A DNA stretch of 64,000 bases. Origin: a bacterium MS4 (GTDB taxonomy: Bacteria; Bacillota; Clostridia; Oscillospirales; Acutalibacteraceae). The position numbers were made by a program, and so were the translations under genes. The notes under the pieces are model-generated. The model was not told the origin of the DNA, searched no databases, and worked only from the letters and a program-made list of their open reading frames with translations. The stretch is taken from the NCBI GenBank assembly GCA_000752215.1, contig CCFG01000008.1:265091-329090 (forward strand), written 5' to 3'. This document shows positions 35,535-42,618 of this stretch, piece by piece. Each line of letters opens with the position of its first letter. The first letter of the stretch is position 1.

Positions 35535-37055
35535 CTATTTTGCGTCCCAATACGGTTTCAGACAGCGCATAAGATGTTCCCACTCACGGTAGCGGACCTC
35601 AAAGTCCGGCAGATATCGGCTGGAGGGGTTGAATCTTGCCCGGATTCTTACCGCCTGACGGAATCCATCCTGATAATCCTGATAGGTCTTTGCGCCGACG
35701 CCCGCAGTGATCGCGGCACCCAAAGCTCCGACTTCGTCACAGTCGACCACCTCAACAGGAATTTGCAGAATGTCCGCAAAAAGCTGTGCCCATACAGGAC
35801 TTTTTGCGATTCCTCCGGTAAGCCGCGCAGAAGTGATCTTGCAGCCGGCGTTTCGCAGGAAATCAATATGCCATTTATGTAAAAATACGATGCCTTCCGC
35901 CACTGCGTAAACCACCTCGCGGTAGGAAGTGTTCTGGTCAATATTAAAAAAGTTCGCCTTTGCATTGGGATGAACGCTCGGCTGGGCGACAAAGGGATGG
36001 AACAGGACCTCGGTCTGGTCCGGCGACATCTGCCCGATCATCTCATCCAGTACATCGTAGTGGGATACCGAACGTTTCACTGCTTCCATCTGTGCGGTTC
36101 CGCCCAGCGCCTTGCCGAACCAGTCGAAATTAATGGCAGACGCGCCGGTATAGGAACAGTTTAAATACAGCCCCTTTCCAAGGGAAGGCTGGTTTGCAGA
36201 AGCGCCCGGAATGATTTTGATGGACTGGGTCTCATTGATGCACCAGGTACCCGCGACAATCGTCACGACACCCTCATCCGCCGCACCCGCTCCAACCAGG
36301 CAGGCCAAAATATCCATCATGCCCGCGGCTACCGGGGTGCCGACGGAAAGCCCGGTGTATCCGGCGGCTTTTTCGGTGACCGTCCCGGCAATGCTGGCGC
36401 TTTCCCTCAGCTTCGGAAGTTTGTCATACATTTCCGGAATTCCAAACAGGTCCATCAGTTCACGCGAATACTGGAAGGTGCTTAAATCCAGCAGAGCGGA
36501 CCCGCCGAAGCAATTGATGTCGGCGGAAAGTTCGCCGGTCAGCTTGTAGATCAGATAATCCTTGCACAGTAAGATACTCCCGATATGACTGTAAATATCG
36601 GGCCGGTTCTCCTTGTACCAGCGTAGTATGGGACCCGGTTCGCCCGCAAACAGGGTTCCCGCTATAATTTTGTTGATTTTCTCCAAGGAGCCTTCCTGCT
36701 GGTATTTCTCCAGAATCTTCGCAGCGCGGTAGTCCTGTGACAGCGCGCCCTTTGCATTCGGCCTCCCGTTTTCGTCGACGATGAGGACCCCGTTGCCAAA
36801 GGAGCAAATTCCAACCGCCGCAATCTCAGACGCGTCGATCCCGGATTTCCGGATGACTTCGTGAATGCAGTTTTTCGTGGAATCCCAAATTCCGTCGGCG
36901 TCCACTTCTTCAAACCCGAGCCGCCGGCTTTCTTCGGTGACCTCTACACGTCGGTTCTGTTCGGAAGCGGATGCAAGTGCATTTCCTTTTGTGTCAAACA
37001 AGACGGATTTTACAGAGGAAGAACCCGCGTCAATACCAAGTAAATACTTTTTCAA
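35535..37055 (-). CDS. FGGY-family carbohydrate kinase
   Basis: A 506-residue sugar kinase. LLGIDAGSSSVKSVLFD at the N-terminus binds ATP phosphate; the family signature region is TGGIAKSPVWAQLFADIL with VVDCDEVGALGAAI near residue 435. Xylulokinase-like in length, but the sugar cannot be told. It has an excellent minus-strand promoter 170 bases upstream and an intrinsic terminator inside its leader, so expression probably depends on antitermination. Phosphorylates a sugar or polyol for the dehydrogenase that follows. Confidence 0.85.
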   Translation of the reverse strand: MKKYLLGIDAGSSSVKSVLFDTKGNALASASEQNRRVEVTEESRRLGFEEVDADGIWDSTKNCIHEVIRKSGIDASEIAAVGICSFGNGVLIVDENGRPNAKGALSQDYRAAKILEKYQQEGSLEKINKIIAGTLFAGEPGPILRWYKENRPDIYSHIGSILLCKDYLIYKLTGELSADINCFGGSALLDLSTFQYSRELMDLFGIPEMYDKLPKLRESASIAGTVTEKAAGYTGLSVGTPVAAGMMDILACLVGAGAADEGVVTIVAGTWCINETQSIKIIPGASANQPSLGKGLYLNCSYTGASAINFDWFGKALGGTAQMEAVKRSVSHYDVLDEMIGQMSPDQTEVLFHPFVAQPSVHPNAKANFFNIDQNTSYREVVYAVAEGIVFLHKWHIDFLRNAGCKITSARLTGGIAKSPVWAQLFADILQIPVEVVDCDEVGALGAAITAGVGAKTYQDYQDGFRQAVRIRARFNPSSRYLPDFEVRYREWEHLMRCLKPYWDAK

Positions 37056-37118
37056 TACGTAGCCTCCTTCATATTGCTTCCCTTTCCGTTCAGCCGACCG
37101 GGAAGCGCTGAAAACAAA

Positions 37119-37162
37119 AATTCGGCTGACGGCTATGATTTTTCATAGCCGTCAGCCGAATT
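37119..37162 (-). terminator. Leader terminator (attenuator) of the FGGY kinase operon
   Basis: Perfect 20-base stem (arms 37119-37138 and 37143-37162) with a 4-base loop, followed on the minus strand by TTTTTGTTTT. It lies between the consensus promoter at 37256 and the kinase start at 37055, where it would stop transcription unless overridden. Confidence 0.8.
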
Positions 37163-37227
37163 CAAAAATACTACTATTCGGTACTTTATTTTGTTTTTCA
37201 AGCAGCCGCTGCAAGTTACAATCTGCA

Positions 37228-37256
37228 TTATATGGCAATACAATTCCATTGTCAAT
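37228..37256 (-). promoter_or_regulatory. Perfect-consensus promoter of the FGGY kinase operon
   Basis: On the minus strand TTGACA (37256-37251), 17 bases, TATAAT (37233-37228): a full match to the sigma-A consensus. Predicted start near 37221, giving a leader of about 165 bases with a terminator in it. Confidence 0.85.
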
Positions 37257-37302
37257 GAACAATAAATACAAAAAAGTATACATTTTTTTGTATGTTTAAT
37301 CC

Positions 37303-37332
37303 TTGACAAAACGTTTCCAGGTCGATTAAGAT
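37303..37332 (+). promoter_or_regulatory. Promoter of the glpP-gatC arm with AAACGTTT in the spacer
   Basis: TTGACA, 18 bases, TAAGAT. The spacer contains the palindrome AAACGTTT, the core of LacI/CcpA-type operators. It diverges from the kinase promoter, the two -35 boxes being 46 bases apart. Confidence 0.65.
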
Positions 37333-37377
37333 AAAAACTACAGAAATTACCCAAAGCCAAAACAGGGAAGTGAAGAC

Positions 37378-37944
37378 ATAGACTTTCAAAATGAGTTTTA
37401 CATAATTCCTTCTGTACGGGAGATCAAGCACCTGTCTTATGCGCTGACTACAGAAGCACCGTATATTCATCTGAGCAATACGCATATCGGTAATTTAAAA
37501 CCGATGGTCGATGCGGTGCATCAGGCGGGAAAGAAAACGGTTGTGAATGTGGAACTGATCGGCGGATTTAATCTCGACAGGGACGGTGCCCGTTTTTTAA
37601 AGCAGATTTTCCATGTGGATGTCGTCATCGTATCCAATCCCATGTGGACGAATTACCTGAAGGGATTGAACCTTTTTGTGATTCAGCGGATTATGCTGAT
37701 GGATTCTCTTGCCCTTGAAAATTCTTTGCGGATTGTTTCTGAAACTTCCTGCGACGCTGTGGAATTAAGGCCCTCTGTTTACGGGATCAAATATATCAGC
37801 CGTCTGCGTCAGACTCGGGCGGATATTCCGTATTTTCTCGCCGGTTTTATCAATACCCAGAAAATTATAGACGAAGCGCGGCTGCTCCAGTTTAAGGCAG
37901 TAACCCTCAGCAACAACAAACTTTGGAGCTATAAAACAAAATAA
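37378..37944 (+). CDS. GlpP-family antiterminator with ATA at the expected start
   Basis: A 188-residue TIM-barrel RNA-binding antiterminator of the GlpP family, which in Bacillus binds leader mRNA when glycerol 3-phosphate is present and prevents termination. The match covers the whole family length: FYIIPSVREIKHL, HIGNLKPMVDAV, VVNVELIGGFNLDRDG, VIQRIMLMDSLALE, AVELRPSVYG, FLAGFINT, TLSNNKLW. The only codon at the expected N-terminus is ATA at 37378, with AGGGAAGTGA upstream; no ATG, GTG or TTG lies in frame before ATG 37504, which would remove 42 conserved residues. Either a non-standard AUA start or a recent start-codon mutation. It sits between the two arms of a divergent sugar locus that both have leader terminators. 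Confidence 0.75.
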   Translation: MDFQNEFYIIPSVREIKHLSYALTTEAPYIHLSNTHIGNLKPMVDAVHQAGKKTVVNVELIGGFNLDRDGARFLKQIFHVDVVIVSNPMWTNYLKGLNLFVIQRIMLMDSLALENSLRIVSETSCDAVELRPSVYGIKYISRLRQTRADIPYFLAGFINTQKIIDEARLLQFKAVTLSNNKLWSYKTK

Positions 37945-37969
37945 AAGGTTGAATGGTAGTAAAGAATTC

Positions 37970-38001
37970 GACTAAAAGCTGTTGATAAACAGCTTTTAGT
38001 C
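37970..38001 (+). terminator. Intrinsic terminator upstream of gatC
   Basis: Perfect 14-base stem GACTAAAAGCTGTT/AACAGCTTTTAGTC with a 4-base loop and GTTTTTTATTTT after it. It can end the glpP-like transcript or act as its regulated target before gatC, 90 bases downstream. Confidence 0.85.
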
Positions 38002-38091
38002 GTTTTTTATTTTATTTTGGAAGGGAGCGATACGGAAACACCGTTCTTAAGTTTGAGGAGAAAGCTTAATAATTTTAGGAGGATGCTTGTT

Positions 38092-39351
38092 ATGGAATGG
38101 TTCAATCAAATTATCAAATTGGGTGCTCCGGGAATGATGCCCATCATATTCTTCATTCTGGCATTGATCTTCGGCGTGAAAATTGGGAAATCGTTTAAAT
38201 GTGCGGTTCTGGTGGGCGTAGGATTTGAGGGCATTAATCTGATTGTCAGTCTCCTTCTCAACAGCGTAGGACCCGCCGCGCAGGACATGGTCACAAGGTT
38301 CGGCCTCAAATTTACCGTGCTGGACGTTGGGTGGCCCACTGCGTCGCAAATTGCCTGGTCATCCGTACTGGTTCCGTTTGTGGTTGTCGGCGCGTTTGCT
38401 GTGGATCTTCTGCTGCTGGTGCTGAAACTGACCAAAACGGTGAACCTGGATATTTTCAACTTCTGGCTGCTGCTGCTCCCGGGGTGCATGGTGTATTCCG
38501 TCAACCAGAACCTGGTCGCAGCGGTCGCTACCTCCCTGATCCTTTACGCCGTCGCGCTGATCGTCGGCGATAAGACGGCTCCAATCATTCAGGAGAGCTA
38601 CGATATGAAGGGCGTGTCCTTCCCGCATGCTACCTGTACGGCGTATGTGCCGATCGGCATTCTCATCAATTTTTTGATTGAAAAAACGCCGGGACTGAAT
38701 AAAATCGATTTGAACCCGGATAAAATCAGCAAAAAACTCGGTATCCTGGGGGATTCGCTGGTACTTTCTTCGGTTTTGGGCGCCGTACTGGGCCTTTTGG
38801 CGGGCTGGAATGCCGGTCAGATCGTTTTGCTGGCCGTGGAGATGGCAGCGGTCATGAAGCTGCTGCCCTATATGGTCGGGGTTGTTGTGGAAGGTGTGAC
38901 CATCGTGCGTGAGGCCGCGGAAATCCGGCTGAAAAAGATATTCCCAGACCGCGAGTTCTACATCGGCATGGATACCGCGCTGCTGATCGGCGAACCGACC
39001 ATTCTGGCGACCGGCCTTTTGCTGATTCCCTGCACGCTGCTTCTGGCCGTCATTCTGCCCGGGAATAAAATGCTGCCCTTTACCGACCTGGCTTCCATTG
39101 TTTTTCTGATTTCCATGGTCGCCCCGTTCTGCAAAAAGAATATGTTCCGTATTTTCATCACGGGCCTTTTTGTGGTGACCATCGCGCTGTACGGCGGCAC
39201 ATTCCTCGCCCCTCTCTACACGCAGGCAGCGGTGCTGTCCGGGGTCGAACTTCCCGCAAGCGCGCAGGGGACCCAGATCGGCAACCTGGTATCGCCTTAT
39301 AATGCTCCCTTCGCTTGGATTCTTATTGAACTGGGAAAGCTGTTCCATTGA
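38092..39351 (+). CDS. PTS IIC component, galactitol (GatC) family
   Basis: A 419-residue membrane permease with about ten hydrophobic segments, of the galactitol/polyol PTS IIC family (GAPGMMPIIFFILALIFGVKIG, VGVGFEGINLIV, LDVGWPTASQIAWSS, DVGW region conserved). ATG at 38092 is chosen, 10 bases after TAGGAGG; upstream in-frame ATGs lack spacing. No gatA or gatB gene is present in the window, so IIA and IIB must come from elsewhere or the protein works alone. First enzyme-arm gene after the GlpP-like regulator. Confidence 0.85.
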   Translation: MEWFNQIIKLGAPGMMPIIFFILALIFGVKIGKSFKCAVLVGVGFEGINLIVSLLLNSVGPAAQDMVTRFGLKFTVLDVGWPTASQIAWSSVLVPFVVVGAFAVDLLLLVLKLTKTVNLDIFNFWLLLLPGCMVYSVNQNLVAAVATSLILYAVALIVGDKTAPIIQESYDMKGVSFPHATCTAYVPIGILINFLIEKTPGLNKIDLNPDKISKKLGILGDSLVLSSVLGAVLGLLAGWNAGQIVLLAVEMAAVMKLLPYMVGVVVEGVTIVREAAEIRLKKIFPDREFYIGMDTALLIGEPTILATGLLLIPCTLLLAVILPGNKMLPFTDLASIVFLISMVAPFCKKNMFRIFITGLFVVTIALYGGTFLAPLYTQAAVLSGVELPASAQGTQIGNLVSPYNAPFAWILIELGKLFH

Positions 39352-39432
39352 CCCGCTCAAAATATGCGGGCCTGTTTTTATAAAATACATAGCAATTAAA
39401 ACACAAGTAACTAGGGAAAGGAAGTTAGCACA

Positions 39433-40488
39433 TTGAACATTGTTGGCATTGGAGATCTGCTGATCCCCGAAAATTTCATTCGGGAAGGTTTCCGCAATTT
39501 CGAACAGGCAGGAGCTTCCCTGAAAACCGTCAGTTGGAAACTTGGGGATTATGAAGAGCTGCAAAACATCAACCTGCTGATTGAGACCAGAGGAAGCGAA
39601 GCGTACGAGGTTCCGGACGATATTCTGGAAGCCGTACGGGACGCAGACATCATCATTACGCAGTTCTGCCCGATCAATCGGAGGGTGCTGGATGCGTGCA
39701 GCCGGTTGAAAGCGGTCGGAGTATTAAGGGGCGGTATTGAAAATGTGAATCTGCCTTATGCAAGCGAAAGGGGAGTTGCGGTTTTTCATACGCCGGGCCG
39801 CAATGCCAACGCGGTTGCCGATTTCACAGTGGGTATGATCCTTGCCGAATGCCGAAATATTGCCAAAAGTCATCTAAATTTGAAAAATGGGCAATGGGTT
39901 CGGGATTATAATAATAAGGACAGCGTACCGGATTTAGCGGACAAAGTCGCCGGGATTGTCGGATTCGGCGAAATCGGCAGAAGGGTGGCGAAAAGACTTG
40001 CCGGATTTAATATGAAAATCGTTGCGTACGATCCTTTTGTACAGCAGGCCCCGGACGGCGTGAAAATGCTGCCGCTGGAAAAACTGATGCAGGTCTCTGA
40101 TTTTGTCACCGTCCACGCCCGACTTACCGAGGAAACGGAGCATTTGGTCAGCGCAGAGATGCTGGACCTGATGAAGCCGACCGCTTACCTCATCAACACG
40201 GCACGGTCGGGTCTGGTAGATGAAAATGCCCTCTGCGAAGCCTTGAAAGAGAAAAAGATAATGGGGGCGGCAATCGATGTATTTGACGAAGAACCTCCCC
40301 GCAAGGGCTACCCGCTCATTGAGCTGGAGAACATAACGGTTACTCCGCACCTTGCCGGCGGAACGCGGGACGCTTTTACCAGCTCCCCCAAGCTGCTGGC
40401 CGCGGAAATGATCAAGCTCCTCGAGGGAGCGGATTCGCGCTTTGTGCTGAACCCCGATGTTTATCGTCAGCAGTTTCAAAAGAAGTAA
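39433..40488 (+). CDS. D-isomer-specific 2-hydroxyacid dehydrogenase (SerA-like) 2
   Basis: A 351-residue paralogue of the dehydrogenase at 34429. NAD site VAGIVGFGEIGRRVAKRL, catalytic Arg in TARSGLVD, His in VTPHLAGGTRD. TTG start at 39433 with AAAGGAAG upstream. Placed between the GatC-type permease and an SDR, so it probably oxidises or reduces an intermediate of the imported polyol or sugar acid. Having one copy on each arm of the divergent locus suggests two related but distinct steps. Confidence 0.82.
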   Translation: MNIVGIGDLLIPENFIREGFRNFEQAGASLKTVSWKLGDYEELQNINLLIETRGSEAYEVPDDILEAVRDADIIITQFCPINRRVLDACSRLKAVGVLRGGIENVNLPYASERGVAVFHTPGRNANAVADFTVGMILAECRNIAKSHLNLKNGQWVRDYNNKDSVPDLADKVAGIVGFGEIGRRVAKRLAGFNMKIVAYDPFVQQAPDGVKMLPLEKLMQVSDFVTVHARLTEETEHLVSAEMLDLMKPTAYLINTARSGLVDENALCEALKEKKIMGAAIDVFDEEPPRKGYPLIELENITVTPHLAGGTRDAFTSSPKLLAAEMIKLLEGADSRFVLNPDVYRQQFQKK

Positions 40489-40525
40489 TAAATGTAATTT
40501 TAACAGAGAAATGGTGTGACAGACT

Positions 40526-41293
40526 TTGGATTTAAACCTGAAAGGCAAAACGGCTCTTGTCACTGGCGGCGGCAGCGGCCTGGGGAGAGCGATCACCGAG
40601 GAATTTGCCCGGGAGGGCGTCAATGTTACGGTGAGCTACCGCTCAAAAGAAAAGGAAACCAAAGTGTTTCTGGAGGAACTCAACAGCCGGTACGGCACAA
40701 GAAGCATTGCCGTGAAAGCGGACATTTCGAACAAGCAGGATCTGAGTTCTCTTTTTGATACGGCTTGCGAAACGTTCGGAAAACTGGATATCCTGGTCAA
40801 TAATGCGGGAGTCTGGCTCTCCTCTTACGTCAAAGACATGCCGGAAGAAGATTTTGAAAAGACATTCGCGGTGGATCTGGAAGCGCCGTTTCTGCTCAGT
40901 AAAAAAATGGTAAATCATTTGCTTGAGCAAAAAAGCAGGGGGAAAATCATCAATATTGTGTCGCAGGCGGCCTTCCATGGTTCCACGACCGGCCACGCGC
41001 ATTACGCCGCGGCTAAAGGCGGCCTGGTCATTTTCACCGTTTCCCTTGCGCGGGAAGTCGCCCAGTACGGGATCAACTGCAACTGCGTAGCCCCCGGGAT
41101 TATGCGGACCAAATTGATGTCCGGAGCGCTGTCTTCGGAGAATGGAGAAGAATATTACAAAGACCGGATTCCCCTCAAACGGATTGCAGAGCCGAACGAA
41201 GTCGCCTACACGGTGCTGTTTCTGGCTTCCGACAAAGCGGATTATATCACCGGCGCAACCATTGACGTTTCAGGCGGAATGCTGATGCGATAA
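40526..41293 (+). CDS. Short-chain dehydrogenase/reductase (SDR)
   Basis: A 255-residue classical SDR: cofactor motif TGGGSGLGRAI near residue 13, NNAG near 88, catalytic HYAAAKGG (YxxxK) near 157 with Ser upstream in NIVSQAAFHGS. TTG start at 40526; the ribosome-binding site is weak. FabG-like in sequence but placed in a sugar operon, so a polyol or keto-sugar oxidoreductase is more likely than a fatty-acid enzyme. Confidence 0.85.
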   Translation: MDLNLKGKTALVTGGGSGLGRAITEEFAREGVNVTVSYRSKEKETKVFLEELNSRYGTRSIAVKADISNKQDLSSLFDTACETFGKLDILVNNAGVWLSSYVKDMPEEDFEKTFAVDLEAPFLLSKKMVNHLLEQKSRGKIINIVSQAAFHGSTTGHAHYAAAKGGLVIFTVSLAREVAQYGINCNCVAPGIMRTKLMSGALSSENGEEYYKDRIPLKRIAEPNEVAYTVLFLASDKADYITGATIDVSGGMLMR

Positions 41294-41334
41294 AGAAAAC
41301 AACGAAAAAATGATTGATTTGGAGGTAACCTTTC

Positions 41335-42225
41335 ATGTCACTGGTAAATTTAAACACAATGCTTCAGGATGCACGCAAAAACAAATATGCGGTCGGAGCA
41401 TTTGACGTAAGCAATCACGATATGGCGCTGGCTGTGCTGGATGTTGCGGAGGAACAGAAATCCCCCGTAATCCTGATGGGCCTGACGGTGGACCTGCAGG
41501 GCGATAAGCTTGAGTACTGGATCGAGGGACTCAAGTCGATGGCGAAAAAAGCAAAGGTCCCCGTATGCATCCACCTGGATCATGCGACCGATCCGAACTT
41601 TATCCGGAATTGCGTGGACAGCGGTTTCTCGTCCGTTATGTATGACGGGTCCACTCTTCCCCTGGAAGAAAATATCAAAAATACCAAAGAAGTCGTTGAA
41701 TACGCGCACCGCCACCATGTATCGGTTGAGGCGGAACTTGGGCATGTGGGCGACGGCATCGTTGGAAATTCGGAAACCGGAGTAAAAAAAGACAAAAACG
41801 CGGCATTCGATAACCCCGACGATTATCTCACGAATCCCGGGGAAATGACCCGCTTTATTGAGGAAACAAAGGTGGATGCTCTCGCTGTTGCTGTCGGGAC
41901 AGCTCATGGCGTTTATGTTCATAAGCCAAAAATCCATTTTGACCGCCTGGAAGAACTGAACAGCCTCTCCACGGTCCCGATGGTCATGCACGGCGGTTCC
42001 GGTACGCCCGACGATCTGATCCGAAAATCCGTTCAGCTCGGCATCTGCAAGCTGAATATCTTTTCAGAGATGCTGGCTGCTTTCTATTCGGCCATGAAAA
42101 AAGAGTTAAACGAAACGGAAAACATGTCCATTTGGCCCTGCACCGCAAATAAGGAACCGGTTGAGGCGATGAAGAAGGTTGTCCGGGATAAAATATTGCT
42201 GTTAGGTTCCAATAACCATGCCTGA
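41335..42225 (+). CDS. Class II ketose-bisphosphate aldolase
   Basis: A 296-residue zinc-dependent aldolase of the fructose/tagatose-bisphosphate family. HLDHATDP carries the catalytic Asp and a zinc His near residue 82; EAELGHVGDG, GTAHGVY and MHGGSGTPDD give further zinc and phosphate contacts. It should split the phosphorylated sugar made by this locus into a triose phosphate and an aldehyde. GGAGG 9 bases before the ATG. Last gene of the arm, closed by a very strong terminator. Confidence 0.9.
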   Translation: MSLVNLNTMLQDARKNKYAVGAFDVSNHDMALAVLDVAEEQKSPVILMGLTVDLQGDKLEYWIEGLKSMAKKAKVPVCIHLDHATDPNFIRNCVDSGFSSVMYDGSTLPLEENIKNTKEVVEYAHRHHVSVEAELGHVGDGIVGNSETGVKKDKNAAFDNPDDYLTNPGEMTRFIEETKVDALAVAVGTAHGVYVHKPKIHFDRLEELNSLSTVPMVMHGGSGTPDDLIRKSVQLGICKLNIFSEMLAAFYSAMKKELNETENMSIWPCTANKEPVEAMKKVVRDKILLLGSNNHA

Positions 42226-42330
42226 CTTCTGAGCACAGACTGACCGGAAGGTTCGCTGTCCAGAAAGACAAACGATCGGATTGCAGCGGGATTTGCCTTT
42301 ACACCAGAAAAAATTTCGCCGCAGAAGAAG

Positions 42331-42391
42331 TATAAGCAAAAAAACTCAACACCAGGCTCATCGAGTCTGGTGTTGAGTTTTTTTGCTTATA
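42331..42391 (+). terminator. Very strong intrinsic terminator
   Basis: Perfect 25-base stem (42331-42355 with 42367-42391), 11-base loop, internal run of seven T in the right arm. It separates the aldolase operon from the GH31 gene. Confidence 0.9.
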
Positions 42392-42477
42392 AAGACAGTG
42401 AGGAAGCAAGAAGTTTCAATACGGGTGCGTTATATAAAAAATGGCAAAAAAGATGTAATGGTCAGCAATATATTCTA

Positions 42478-42506
42478 TTGATAATGATTAAAAACATCAA
42501 TATACT
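42478..42506 (+). promoter_or_regulatory. Promoter of the GH31 gene
   Basis: TTGATA, 17 bases, TATACT, about 110 bases before the start codon. Confidence 0.65.
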
Positions 42507-42618
42507 AGAAACACTTAAAAAAAACGAAACATTTAATCTAAAAAAGGAGGTTCGCCATAGAACTGAAAATGAGAATCGGCGGATGATACGGGGCTTTGAG
42601 ATTTCGGGAGGAAGAAGA

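Noticed and set aside
38359-39564. 401-codon open frame on the minus strand opposite gatC
   Set aside because: Low-complexity His/Gln/Arg-rich translation without motifs; the plus-strand permease is clearly the real gene.
42370-42618. 83-codon N-terminal extension of the GH31 gene
   Set aside because: It would start inside the terminator stem and precede the promoter; the signal peptide and GGAGG place the start at 42619.
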